A stretch of DNA of 64,000 nt, taken from the NCBI RefSeq assembly GCF_004193775.1, contig NC_041002.1:34569112-34633111 (forward strand), written 5' to 3'. Under the pieces are notes generated by a model. It saw only the letters and a program-made list of their open reading frames with translations. It did no database searches and was not told the origin of the DNA. Position numbers and translations under genes: made by a program. Source of the DNA: Glycine soja. Taxonomy: Eukaryota; Streptophyta; Magnoliopsida; Fabales; Fabaceae. This document shows, piece after piece, positions 11,902 through 23,300 of the stretch; the stretch's first letter is position 1, and each line of letters opens with the position of its first letter.

Positions 11902-13803
11902 ATCTTCATCTAGGTGATGTTCTTTTGCTTCTTCTATCTTTTTGTTCGGTGAATTCTCTTTAATTCCTTGTTCTTAATCTTATTCTCCATGTATATCCTC
12001 CATTGTCTTGTGGTTTGGTGCTGTTAAGAGTAGATTAAAAAAAATAAACCAATTAAATCTTAGATCTACACTTGTTCTTGCATTTCTATAGTTCAAATTT
12101 TGTAGATCTACTCTTGAATCATGTTTTTGTGTTGATTTTAGGTTCTATCATTTTTCATTCATAATATTCTTGTGCTGAACCTTTAGATCTAAATTTTCTT
12201 CCAAAATATTGATTAGAAAAAAAAACACAAAAATCGAAGTGTAAATCACTTAATCCATGTTGTCTTAGAGTCATGTTTAGTCATAGTAATTGTCACATTA
12301 TGTTCTAAGTTTGTGTTGAATTTTTATTTTGTTTATTGAATTCTAGATACATTTGTTCATGTATTCTTGTCATTCTTAGCCTATCTTTTGAATTTTGAGT
12401 CTAATTCATGCATGTTATTTAGTTCATAACATGTTCTAAATCAATTCCAAGAAGTAGTCTTGTTGTTGAACTCTTTTTTTGTTTTCTAAGTTTCCTACAT
12501 GATGCCTATGATGAAGTTGAGTTGTGGTGCTGAGTTGTTGCTGGATTTGTGAATCAAAATAAGTCTTAAGCTCTCTTGAATTGTGTTATTCAAGATAATT
12601 GAGTTTAAGCAAACACAAATTGTAACTATCCAAGCCTTAAGCAGCATAAACACTACTCTTGATTTCTAGGTTGAAATCGCTGGTGCTGGCAGCTTGAACA
12701 TACAAACTTGTATAAATCACTGGGAATTGGTAACTGTGTGTTTTGAGCTGAATGTTTTACTGAATTTTCTAGACATCTGGATCAAAATTATGAAAAAAGA
12801 ACCAAGCGATTTGGATTAAAGTAAAAAATAAGAAAAATCACACAAGTTGGCTGAAAAATCAGTGTCCAGGAAAAAAAAGTGAAAGGGAAGTGTGCTTGTT
12901 GTTTTGGCTCAAAATTTGTTCTATAATTGGTGCCTATTTTATACCAATCCTAGTTCTGAAATTTAAATTGAAAATTATTGTGAAAACAAGTGCCAAAACT
13001 AGAGGTTTCATGAATCTTTTTTTTTTAATTTTTCTACTCTACTCTAGAGCCATTCTAGGTTTCTTTTTTAGTCCTAGCTTGCTTTTGTGTGCTTTTCATT
13101 GCTTTAATTGTTGAGTAATCCTTGAAAATTTGTCTTGTTAAAACTCTATTGGTTTAGCTTTCATTTCATTTTTTTTTGTCTTTGGTTATTGCTTGTCTCT
13201 TTGTTTCCTTGCCTGTGAGTTGCCATATAGGGAATTGGAAAGGAGGATTGATGCAATACCTTAAAGAATTTGAGTCAAGAAGCAATGGGCCAACCACCTT
13301 AAGAGCTATTGGACTAAGAAGCACTCCAAATTGAGTGAAACACCAAAGAGAGAATAGCCACCACAATTGAGGACTTTTTTTTTTGTAATTTTGTAATTGC
13401 CAATTTGCTTTGCTTTCAAATTTTGTAACAAAAAGGCCTTTCATTGGAAGTAAGTTGGGAGCCTCCAATAGGTCACCCTACTTCCATTTGTGTGTAATAA
13501 TTTTAGGCAATTTTCCCTTAGGATAGTGAGCATTTTGTTGGGAACCTTAAATGAGATCATCCAAACACTCTTAGGATCCGCCTAGTTTGCATTTCTTGCA
13601 CTTTAATTTCTTGCTTACTTTCATAGCTTATTTCCTTTACCCTCCATTGTCAAACCGCCTAGATAGCTTACCTTTTACCAATTAGTTTTTACCTTATCTT
13701 TCACACCTCTTTTAGTGTTTATTTTGGCTAGTTTCAACCATAGTTTCTTTTACCTTTTGTTTTCAAACCCCCAACAAGAAAGAACCATAACTTAGGAACC
13801 AAC
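11902..13803 (+). other. Gypsy-1 untranslated leader
   Basis: About 1.9 kb between primer site and gag without a recognisable coding frame. T-rich and transcript-like, as in long-leader plant gypsy elements. The short frames at 12890 and 13166 have no family features. Confidence 0.6.
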
Positions 13804-15078
13804 ATGAGTCTTCATTCTTCATCTAGTGTTAATGGTGAGGGTTCTACTCCTAAGGACCCCTTGTATAAGATATTAGATGAGTTGAGATCCCTTAAGTTGT
13901 GGAAAGAAAAACAAGAGAGAAAAGAAAAAGGTAAAAAAAAAGTGGAAGAAATAAGTCAAGATGAAAGAGAGAAAATAAGAGAGGAAGAAAGAAGAAAAAT
14001 AATGAAAGAAATGAAAAGAGAAAAACATGCCTCCTATAGTAGTCATGACTCTTGCAAGAGTTTAAGTGAAGAACTTAGCGACTATTATAGAGGGCGCCAT
14101 AGTTCACATACTAAACATCACTCCCAAAGAAGAGAAAAGGATAGAAGGCCAAAAGAGATTAACATTAGCCTCCCATATTTCCATGGAAAAGATAATGTTG
14201 ACGCCTACTTAGATTGGGAAATGAAGGTTGAACAACTTTTTGCTTGCCATCATATTAGCGAAGAGAGAAAAGTTCCATTGGCTACCCTTAGCTTTCAAGG
14301 GTATGCCCTCTATTGGTGGACTTCCCTTGTTAGGGAACGAAGGATTCATGGGGATCCTCCAGTAGAGTATTGGAATGATCTTAAGAGTGCCTTTAGGAAG
14401 AGGCACATTCCCTCCTACTATGAAAGGGAGCTTATGGACAAGCTCCAAAGGCTTAGACAAGGGAGTATGAGTGTTGAAGAATATAGACAACAAATGGAAC
14501 TACTCTTTTTAAGAGCTGAACTTAGGGAGGAGGAAAGAACAAGCATAGCTAGGTTCCTTGGTGGGCTTAATATAGAAGTGAGGGACAAGGTTGAAATCCT
14601 TCCATATAGGGACCTAGATGAGCTAGTCCAACTTTGTATAAGAGTGGAGCAACAACTTAAAAGAAAGCCTTCTTCAAAATCTTATGGCTCTCCCTCTTAT
14701 CCAAGGAAGGACCAAGCCCATGGAATTTTGGGGGCTGCACCTTCAAAACCCAAGGAAGATAAGGGTAAGACCATAGAGAAATACACCCCTAAGACTAGTT
14801 CCCAAGAAAGGACTAGCAACATTAAATGCTTCAAATGTCTTGGAAGAGGTCACATTGCCTCTCAATGCCCCACAAAGAAAACCATGATCATGAGGGGTCA
14901 AGACATTTATAGTAGTCAAGAGGAGACTACTTCTTGCCCTTCCTCTAGTGGAAGTGAAGATGATGCAAGGGGTGAAGAGTCTAGTGAGGAAGTCTACCCC
15001 CATGAAGAAGGTGACCTCTTAATGGTTAGAAGGCTCCTTGGAGGTCAATCTTGTGATCTATCTCAATCCCAAAGATAG
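13804..15078 (+). CDS. gag: Gypsy-1 Gag polyprotein, intact frame
   Basis: 424 residues from an ATG placed just after a leader, fully open. It is the structural protein that packages element RNA in cytoplasmic particles. The first 130 residues are highly charged with many KE and RE runs (coiled-coil-like). A Retrotrans_gag core follows at about residues 120-275, containing LPYFHGKDNVDAYLDWE, YALYWW and LRQGSMSVEEYRQQM. A CCHC zinc knuckle, CFKCLGRGHIASQC, lies at residues 342-355, with an acidic serine-rich tail. It is the only gypsy-1 frame without a break. It ends in a stop before the protease region, which in many plant gypsy elements is fused in frame. Confidence 0.9.
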   Translation: MSLHSSSSVNGEGSTPKDPLYKILDELRSLKLWKEKQERKEKGKKKVEEISQDEREKIREEERRKIMKEMKREKHASYSSHDSCKSLSEELSDYYRGRHSSHTKHHSQRREKDRRPKEINISLPYFHGKDNVDAYLDWEMKVEQLFACHHISEERKVPLATLSFQGYALYWWTSLVRERRIHGDPPVEYWNDLKSAFRKRHIPSYYERELMDKLQRLRQGSMSVEEYRQQMELLFLRAELREEERTSIARFLGGLNIEVRDKVEILPYRDLDELVQLCIRVEQQLKRKPSSKSYGSPSYPRKDQAHGILGAAPSKPKEDKGKTIEKYTPKTSSQERTSNIKCFKCLGRGHIASQCPTKKTMIMRGQDIYSSQEETTSCPSSSGSEDDARGEESSEEVYPHEEGDLLMVRRLLGGQSCDLSQSQR

Positions 15079-17757
15079 AACAACTTTCATACAAGATGCA
15101 AAATTTTAGATAAAACTTGTTCTCTCATTGTGGATAGTAGATCTTGTTGCAATTGTTGTAGCACAAGAATAGTTTCCAAGTTGAACCTCACTATCATTCC
15201 CCACCCAAAACCTTATAAACTTCAATGGCTCAATGAGCAAAGGGAAATTATAGTTAACCAACAAGTGAAGGTGCCTTTCTCCATTGGGACATATAAGGAT
15301 GAAGTTAATTGTGACATAGTTCCCATGGAGGCAGGACATATTCTTTTAGGAAGGCTGTGACAATTTGATAGGAAGATCATTTACAATGGCCTAACTAATG
15401 AGATTATCCTCACCCATCTTGGCACTAAATTTGTGTTGCATCCTCAAACACCTTCACAGGTGGCCAAAGATCAACTAACTATGAAAGATAAGAGGGATGA
15501 GGAAGAAAAATTAGAAAAACAAAAGAAAAAGAAGGATAGTAAGGCCTTGTCTTCAAAGGCCGGGGGGAAGGAAAAATAGGAAAATGATTCCTCCAAGAAG
15601 ATTGTTAAGAAGGAAAATCATTTTGCAACAAAAGGTGATATTAAAATAGCACTCCTTCTTAAACAATCTTTCTACCTTCTCCTATCAAGGGAAACATCTC
15701 TTAGCACTGCCACAATTCCTACATTTGAGACCTTACCCCCAAAGGTCCAAGAACTCTTACATGAATTTGGTGATATATTTCCCAAAGAGATACCCCTGGG
15801 CTACCTCCTTTAAGGGGAATAGAACACCAAATAGATTTAGTCCCAGGAGCAAGCCTTCCTAATAGGCCAGCCTATAGGACTAACCCTCAGGAGACTAAGG
15901 AGATAGAGTCTCAGGTTAAAGAATTGTTGGAGAAGGGCTGGGTCCAAGAGAGCCTAAGCCCATGTGCTGTGTCAGTGTTGTTGGTGCCCAAAAAGGATGG
16001 TACATGGAGAATATGTACAAATTGCAGGGCCATCAACAACATCACTGTAAAGTATAGGCACCACATTCCTGGACTTGATGATTTGCTTGATGAGTTTCAT
16101 GGTGCCAATATCTTTTCAAAAATTGATCTTAAAAGTGGTTATCACCAAATTAGGATGAAAATGGGTGATGAGTGGAAAACCGCTTTCAAGACCAAGTTTG
16201 GTTTGTATGAATGGCTAGTGATGTCTTTTGGGCCCACTAATGCACCAAGCACCTTTATGAGGCTTATGCATCATGTCTTAAGGGATTTCATAGGTAGATT
16301 TGTAGTTGTTTATTTTTGATGATATTTTAGTGTACAGTAGGAGCCTAGATGATCACTTAGGACATCTCAGGCATATTCTTTTAGTCCTTAGGAAAAACAC
16401 CCTCTATGAAAATATAGAGAAGTGTACCTTTTGTGTAGATAATATAGTTTTCTTAGGGTTTGTAGTTGGTAGAAATGGGGTCCAAGTGGACCCTGAGAAA
16501 AATCAAGGCCATCCAAGAATGGCTCACCCCAAAAAGTGTCGGAGATATTAGGAGCTTCCATGGGTTAGCAAGCTTTTATAGAAGGTTTGTTCCTAATTTC
16601 TCTACAATTGCATCACCTCTCAATGAGCTGGTGAAGAAGAATGTGGCATTTACCTGGGGTAAAAAACAAGAGCAAACCTTTGCTTTGCTCAAAGAAAAGC
16701 TTACTAAGGCACCTGTTCTAGCTCTTCCTGATTTTTCTAAAACTTTTGAGCTAGAATGTGATGCCTTTGGAGTAAGAGTTGGAGTTGTATTATTACAAGG
16801 TGGGCACCCTATTGCTTATTTTAGTGAAAAACTTCATAGTGCCACCCTCAACTACCTCACCTATGATAAAGAGCTTTATGCCTTAATAAGAGCCCTCCAA
16901 ACTTGGGAACATTACCTTGTTTCCAAGGAATTTGTCATTCATAGTGATCATCAATCACTTAAGTACATTAGAGGACAAAGCAAGTTAAACAAAAGGCATG
17001 CAAAATGAGTAGAGTACCTAGAGCAATTTCCATATGTTATCAAATACAAAAAGGGAAAAACAAATGTGGTAGCTGATGCCCTCTCTAGGAGACACACATT
17101 GTTTTGCTCCTTAGGAGATTAAATTTTAGGATTTGATAATATTAGGGACTTGTATGCTTTAGATGAACATTTCTCTCCCATTTACGAGAGTTGTGGGAAA
17201 AAGGCCCAAGATGGATTCTATTTGGCTGAGGGGTATTTGTTCAAAGAGGGAAAGCTTTGCATACCTCAAGGATCCATTAGGAAATTACTTGTGAAAGAAA
17301 GCCATGAGGGTGGGCTCATGGGCCACTTTGGGATAGACAAGACCCTTGTCTTACTCAAAGAAAATTTTTATGGCCCCATATGAAGAAAGATGTAAAGAAG
17401 GGGAATCTAGGTCAGAGTTTGTAAAGAAGTTGCATGAGAGGGTTAAGAACCAAATTGAGAACCAAACAAAGGTGTATTCAACTAAAGGCAATAGAGGAAG
17501 AAAATAGCTAATTCTTAACGAGGGTGACTGGGTTTGGCTCCATCTTTGGAAGGATATATTCCCTACTAAAAGGAAATCCAAGCTTAGCCTTAGAGGGGAT
17601 GGACCTTTCCAGGTTTGGGAGAGGATCAATAACAATGCCTATAGGGTGGACCTCCCAGAAGAGTATGGAGTCAGCACCACTTTTAACATTTCTGACTTAA
17701 TTCCTTTTGCAAGTGGAACTGATATTGAGGAGGAGGAACTAACAGATTTGAGGTCAA
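15079..17757 (+). pseudogene. pol: Gypsy-1 Pol (PR-RT-RNase H-IN), broken
   Basis: Protease region 15106-15360: the active site reads VDSRS where the family has D-S/G-G-S, so the essential glycine is gone. Stops follow around 15358, 15578 and 15811. RT at 15924-16551 shows [16 protein letters not shown] and [12 protein letters not shown]. An extra T in a run at 16312-16316, inside the catalytic YFDD, shifts the frame, and an extra A at about 16498 shifts it again. RNase H follows ([21 protein letters not shown]), with a Trp-to-stop TGA at 17006. The integrase zinc region begins (HEGGLMGHFG) but stops at about 17383. The whole DDE core is missing, and text resumes with the C-terminal GDWVWLHLWKD and FNISDLIPF. 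It is unable to make any active enzyme. Confidence 0.9.
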
Positions 17758-17763
17758 GAGGAT

Positions 17764-17970
17764 TGGGCTAGAGCTGCTAAAGAAGGCCCCTAGGGTTCTC
17801 ATAAACCTTAGGGTAGATTTCTGAGCCCATGGGCCAAGGTTGGGTCCAATTATCTTTGTACATATTAGATTAGGATGTCATTATATTTGGTCCTTGTATT
17901 TAGGGCTCCATAATGTAGGTAGGGTACCCTACCTTGGGTTTAATGAGCCTTGGACCAGAGATGTGCTTAC
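17764..17970 (+). repeat. Gypsy-1 3' LTR fragment
   Basis: Begins TGGGCTAGAGCTGC after the purine-rich AGGTCAAGAGGAT and repeats the start of the 5' LTR. It keeps 36 bases (17935-17970) not present at the same place in the 5' LTR, then is cut by the Tekay LTR. Confidence 0.8.
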
Positions 17971-18666
17971 TATAACACCCTGAAATTTCGCTAACTATAA
18001 ATTGTTTTTTAATGTATTTCTCATGTTATTTGATTATGTGATTGATTTGGATGAATTGAGGTATTGTGTAAATTAGCCATGATTGATTTTCTTTATGTGG
18101 ATGTTGAGTTATGTGGAGTTTTATTGACTTAGGTTGAAATTATGAGATTTAAAGTTTTACCAAAACCTGTTCTGGTAAAACCGTAATCCCAAACTCATTA
18201 ATTGTTGGATCGCCTTCAAATTTGGACTGTAGGTTAATAACCTACATCTGCATGTTCTCACCGTTGGGATTTTCAAAATAACACTTTATGAAATCTCGCT
18301 TAGCGAGAGATGCGCGCTAAGCGCAATTCCAACCCAAGAGGAATTGCCCTTAGCGTGAAATGTCGAGCTTAGCGCAAATCCCAACTCGAGAGAAATTGCG
18401 CTCAACGCAAAATGTTGTGCTTTGTGCCAAAAATGGATTCCCGCTTAGCAAGACGAGCCCGCTTTGACACTGTAGTTAAGGTCAGGGAACCCAACTATAG
18501 TGATGTATGTCTGTCCCTGTTGCATGCTGGTTTTCAAGAAAAACTGTATTTTTTGACTAATGGGATGCAGTTTAATTGTTATTGATGGTTGAAATTGTGA
18601 ATGATACCATTGTTGTATGTGACTTGTGTTGTCTGAAGAGCTAGGGAGTGTGAATCCCAGGCATTA

Positions 18667-18736
<70 letters not shown>

Positions 18737-18859
18737 TTATGTATGTATGTATGTATATGTATGGAATGCGATTACTAATGACATTGATAACATATAGATG
18801 AGATGATGTTGAAGTTTATGATAATAATGATATGAGATAATGTTGATGGTTATGATAAT
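17971..18859 (+). repeat. Tekay 5' LTR, left part
   Basis: Matches 46354-47760 along its length, except that the segment equivalent to about 46790-47460 is missing here at about 18460. GCTAAGCGC and CTTAGCGAG phrases recur at 18290-18480. The last bases, ATAAT (18855-18859), are the target duplication of the Ogre-like insertion. Confidence 0.85.
18669..18770. repeat. AT then ATGT microsatellite in the Tekay LTR
   Basis: About 29 AT units followed by a few TATG units. The same place in the 3' LTR (47689-47716) has only about 14 units preceded by a C run, so the tract has changed since insertion. Confidence 0.9.
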
Positions 18860-20166
18860 TGTCGCAACCTACCCTTCGGCAGGGGTGCGAAAAGGCCAAA
18901 ATAGATGGGCCAAAGCGTTTGTCTCCAAGGGAGAAAACGAGCGGAGTCGCCACCAACGTTTATTTGAGGAAAACATTAGAAAAAACCAAAAAAGGCGAAG
19001 GTTTGCGGATTTTGAAAATGAGGGTTCGGGAGTTGTTTACGCACGGGGAAGGCATTAGCACCCTACACACCCGTCACAAGGGACGGAAGCCTCTAATCGA
19101 GTGTGCAAAACCTGACTTTAAAATTATGTATTTTTCCTTTTTATGTTTATTATTTTTTTCCTTTTTATGTTTTTTTTTTTTTACTTTTTGGGGTCGATAG
19201 GGTGTTGCCCTCGCTCCTATGTATCCGCAGGTGTGATGGGGAACTCAGACCTACGTAGTTCTTTAAGTCTAAAAGTTTGTATGTTACATTGATTTTTATG
19301 TTTTTGAAAGATTGATTTTAATTGCGAACCAAAGTTGTTTAAGGCGTTGAACCTTGAAACGATGTTTTAAACTTTAAAAAGCGGAGAGGATTGTTAAGGC
19401 GTTCGACCTTGAAACGATCTCTTGATTTTTTGATGAAATGAAGAGGTTTATGACTTGGTTTTATTTTTGTTTTTGTTTATTAACCTTCAATCTTTTTTTT
19501 TTAAAGATAAATTGCAACACCAACGATCGGTTAAAACTTATTATACAAAAGAAAAGCGATCACTGATGATAGGAGAAGGAGATGAAGATGTACAAAACAA
19601 TAGGGAGGATCCCTAAGGGTCCATAGATCATGTTCAAATCCTTAAAGACAAAAACTTACCGAATGAAGAATGAAGAACGACCGAAGAACGATGTAGAAAT
19701 CGATTGCAGTCGCGATTCGACAGCGATTTAGCTTATTTTTCTCTTCTTCCTTCTTCTTTTCTCTTCTTTTTCCCCAACCCTTCACCTCTGGACCTCAGAA
19801 CCTCCCTCTCAACCCCTCTTCACACTTACTTATAGCAAAACAAGGCATTTGGGGTCATGACAGCTCGCCCAGGCGAGCTGTTTACTTCATCTTGAAGCAA
19901 CCTTGCTCGCCCAGGCGAGCTGGTTACTTCACAATGAAGTTATTTGGTGGCCCAGGCGAGTCAGAGGCTAGCCTGGGCGAGTCAGGGTTCAAAAAAAGCC
20001 TTAAAATGACCCTTTTACCCTCCCCTTTGGGTACTTTCGCATCCTTGATCAAAACATTGAATGATCATTCGTATTGCGTGGCACTTAGTGTCAAGCAGCT
20101 TAACTCGGCTAGCAATAATAAAAATGTTAGCAAATGATAGTCCCTAGACGAAATTAGGGTATGACA
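18860..20166 (-). repeat. Ogre-like LTR, left copy (3' LTR)
   Basis: 1307 bases from TGTCGCAACC to GGGTATGACA. It contains repeated GCCCAGGCGAGC phrases at 19868-19985, including the near-palindrome AGCTCGCCCAGGCGAGCTG, and a T-rich tract at 19128-19190. It is clearly related to 39634-40966 throughout, with many substitutions and small indels, so the insertion is not recent. Confidence 0.9.
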
Positions 20167-20182
20167 GTTGTCCCTCTTTACT
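20167..20182 (-). other. Ogre-like polypurine tract
   Basis: On the minus strand, AAAGAGGGACAAC directly precedes the LTR start. A purine-rich tract here is the plus-strand DNA priming site of the element. Confidence 0.75.
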
Positions 20183-20399
20183 TATATTTTATTGGAAATA
20201 AAAGGGAATTAAAGATAAGGACACTAATTTCGTTCGAGCGATCTTGTTATTCGACCTGGCAACCAAGGATGTGAAATCGAGAAAACATGAGGACATTGAA
20301 GTTCTTCTTTTTCTTTTTTTTTTCGTTTTTTTCAAAGCATGGAAATAGAGGACGTCGAGTCCTATGAAGCACAAACAAGGATATTGAGTCCTATAAAAG

Positions 20400-21275
20400 A
20401 CAAAAGATATTGAAGTATTTGAAATATAAATAAAGACATTGTTGTCTTTTGGAAGTGTAAATGACTGAAGATATTGAAGTCTTTTGAAATGTAAATGAAG
20501 ACATTTTCGTCTTTTGAAGGCGTAAATGACTGAAGACATTGTCATCTTTTGAAAGTGTAAATGACTGAAGACATCGAAGTCTTTTGAAATGTAAATAAAG
20601 AAATTGTCATCTTTTGAAAGTGTAAATGACTGAAGACATTGTCGTCTTTTGAAATGTAAATGAAGACATTGTCATCTTTTGAAAGCGTGAATGATTGAAG
20701 ACATTGTCGTCTTTTGAAATGTAAATGAAGACTGTGATAGTCTTGACGAAAGACATTGAAGTCTTTGAAATGTAAATGAAGACATTGTCGTCTTGACAAA
20801 AGACATTGAAGTCTTTGAAAAGTAAAGGAGCAGATGACCTTGATTGTTTTTGCAAGACAAAAGACTATGATAGTCTTTGAAAAGTAAAGGAGCAGATGAC
20901 CTTGATTGTCTCTGCAAGACAAAAGACTATGATAGTCCGTGGATGACATTGATAGTCTTCGTAAGACAACAGACTATGATAGTCTTTGAAAAGTAAAGGA
21001 GAAAATGACCTTGATTGTCTTTACAAGACAGAAGACTATGATAGTCTTTGAAAAGTAAAGGCGGATGACATTGATAGTCTCCATAAGACAAAAGACTATG
21101 ATAGTCTTTGAAAAGTAAATGATGAAGGACTTTGAGTCCTGTGAAAGCATAAAGACAGAGGACTTTGAGTCCTATGAAAGGAAAAAGCGAGGACATTGAG
21201 TCCCGTGAAAGATAAAGGTGAGGACTTTGAGTCCTATGAAAGATAAAAGTGAAGACTTTAAGTCCTATGAAACAA
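20400..21275. repeat. Hairpin-bearing tandem array in the Ogre-like 3' UTR
   Basis: Three successive families of imperfect tandem units are seen. At 20400-20830 the units of about 35-45 bases are built on GAAGACATTGTCGTCTTTTG. At 20830-21120 the units of about 60-64 bases are built on AGACTATGATAGTCT (a perfect 7+7 palindrome around one base). At 21120-21275 the units of about 30-35 bases are built on GGACTTTGAGTCC (5+5). Each unit therefore contains its own small inverted repeat. The array lies between gag and the 3' LTR, the place where Ogre-type elements are known to carry variable tandem repeats. The minus-strand frames through it are by-products of the repetition. Confidence 0.85.
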
Positions 21276-22162
21276 GCCAATAGGTACTAGTACCAAGGGG
21301 CTCGACCTTATGAGAAAGAAAGAGGTTAACTCTTTGAGAGGGCTTCTCATCCTAAACTCAAAAGATAGGACATTAGATTTGGGAAATTGGTATGTATAGT
21401 GAAATTTATGCACTTATGAACATGATTTTTGGGATGCAGATGCATCAACCTTCATCTTGAAATGCTAGTAATGCAAATGGTTTTGAACCATGAAAATTGT
21501 GTAATGCTCATGACATTCTTTCATATTTTTGTGATTTTGATTTTGATTTGATTTGATTTTTTTCTTTTTGTGGAAAACACAGATTGACTATTTTATTTTT
21601 AAAAAAAGATGTGATAACTCATGCAACCTCATCCTAGTTTTTTGCAAATCTCTTCGGGGACTCCCTCAAAGTGCATGTTCTATTTGATTTTGTCACTTGA
21701 AAATTTTAGAGTGACACAATGGAGCCGCTTGACATTTAATCAATCAACTGAAATATTGATCCTAGGGTTTGTCCCTTTTCATTTTTTTGTTTAAAACCTT
21801 CTATTATTTTGCATAACAAGGAAACATAAGGCTTTGGGATTGTTCGTGCGCCCCATTGAAGGATGACAGTGGATTGTCACCCTTTGGCATGTGACCAACT
21901 GAAACTTCCTGATTTAAAGTCATAGAGTGATGCCAAGGGCTTGTGGATCCCGCTGAAACATGATGACAGGGGTTGATTCCGAAAGAATTTATACAACAAA
22001 GGCAACCCTAGGATTCATTCTAGAATATATATATATATATATATATCAACAATCACAAGCGTGTGTGGGTTCCATTCTAGAATCCAAAATTAAAAGCAAA
22101 ATTGGTCATTCCTTGATCCACATGGGCTTTATTAGGCTCGTAACATGGTTAGGAGTAAGAGG
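21276..22162 (-). other. Ogre-like internal non-coding sequence
   Basis: No coding frame is recognised on either strand. A 24-base AT run lies at 22023-22046. It carries AGAGG at 22158-22162, the target duplication of the next solo LTR. Confidence 0.6.
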
Positions 22163-23193
22163 AGTGAATGTATGAATACATGAATTTTGATGATGCCAAA
22201 GAAGAATCAAACATGGCTGCTTCAAAGGATAAGCATTTGCTTCATGATTAATTCAAGATTGCTTCAACAAACAAAGCCTTGTTTCAAGATTCACTAAAGA
22301 TCAAGCCTTGCCTCAAAACAAAGTGTTTCAAAGTCATGCAAGGCTCTGGTAATCGATTACCAGGAAGTGTAATCGATTACCAGAAGGGAAGAATGAAAAA
22401 GAGCTGTTGAAAAGGGTTTTGAATTTGAATTTTTAACATGTAATCGATTACCATATGTTTGTAATCGATTACCAGCAACGAAACTTTGAAAATTCAAATT
22501 CAAAAGTCATAACCCTTCAAATTGTAACTGTGTAATCGATTACACAAACATTGTAATCGATTACCAGTGGAGAGCTTTTAGAAAATCTACCAACAGTCAC
22601 ATCTTTTGATTGGATTTGTGAATGGCCATCAAAGGCCTATAAATAGGTGACTTGGGCATGAAATTTAAAGAGAGAGTTTTGCTTGGCCAAAATGTTTTAT
22701 CCTCTCAAAAGGAAATGAGAGAGATTCCAAAGAACTCCATTGCCAAATGCTCTCTCAAAAGAAACTCTTGGGCAAACACTTGCAAATCCATTAAGAGTCT
22801 ATCCATGGACTTCAATTGTAATATCCTTCTCTTCAAGAGAGAATTCTTCTTCCATTCTTCTTACTCAATGAGATTGATTAAGGGACCGAGGGTCTCTTAA
22901 GTTGTAAGGATTCTTGAACACAAGGGATGGGTTGTACCTGTGTGGTTCAGACTTTGTAAAGGATTTTACAAAGATAGTGGAAATCTCAAGTGGGTTGCTT
23001 GAGTACTGGATGTAGGCATGGAATTTGCCGAACCAGTATATAACCGTGTTTGCATTCTCTCTTCCCTTATCTTATTTATTTTGTTGCAATCAATTGTGTC
23101 TTGCATGTTTAGAGAACATTATTAAATTGATTGTTGCTTCTTCTGCATTCTAAGCCTATCCCTCTTAAGTCATTGAGGCCACAAGATCCAACA
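22163..23193 (+). repeat. Solo SIRE-like LTR
   Basis: About 1031 bases closely related to 36169-37155. The other copy starts TGTGAATGTATG; here the first two bases read AG. It ends GATCCAACA and is flanked by AGAGG at 22158-22162 and 23194-23198. It carries five or six GTAATCGATTAC palindromes (22350-22565), then a TATAAATAGG box at 22639, then the conserved stretch AACCAGTATA near the end. There is no internal domain, so it is a solo LTR left by LTR-LTR recombination. Confidence 0.85.
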
Positions 23194-23300
23194 AGAGGGC
23201 TATGAAAAAAAGGATTAGATAGGCTCAAAGAGTGTTTGAGGCCACAAGATCCAACAAGAGGGCTATGAAAAAAAGGATTAGACAGGCTCAAAGAGTGTTT
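23175..23300. repeat. 63-bp tandem duplication across the LTR edge
   Basis: The 63 bases from GAGGCCACAAGATCC (23175) are repeated immediately at 23238 with one or two changes. The unit spans the last 19 bases of the solo LTR and 44 bases of flank, so it arose after the LTR inserted. Confidence 0.9.

Larger units (their letters stand above)
10976..17970 (+). mobile_element. Ty3/gypsy element 1 (gypsy-1), 3' truncated
   Basis: Order on the plus strand: 5' LTR, primer site, long leader, gag, protease, RT, RNase H, partial integrase, cut 3' LTR. Gene order RT before integrase and the RT and zinc-knuckle text place it in Ty3/gypsy; the clade (chromovirus-like) is uncertain. Its 3' LTR is interrupted at 17970 by the Tekay element, and the rest of that LTR is not found beyond the nest at 55434. 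Integration here therefore came with, or was followed by, loss of the right flank. Confidence 0.85.

Noticed and set aside
20189..21280. Series of overlapping minus-strand frames of 80-135 codons
   Set aside because: They are created by the tandem repeats; the same peptide words recur in all three frames and there is no start context or known domain.
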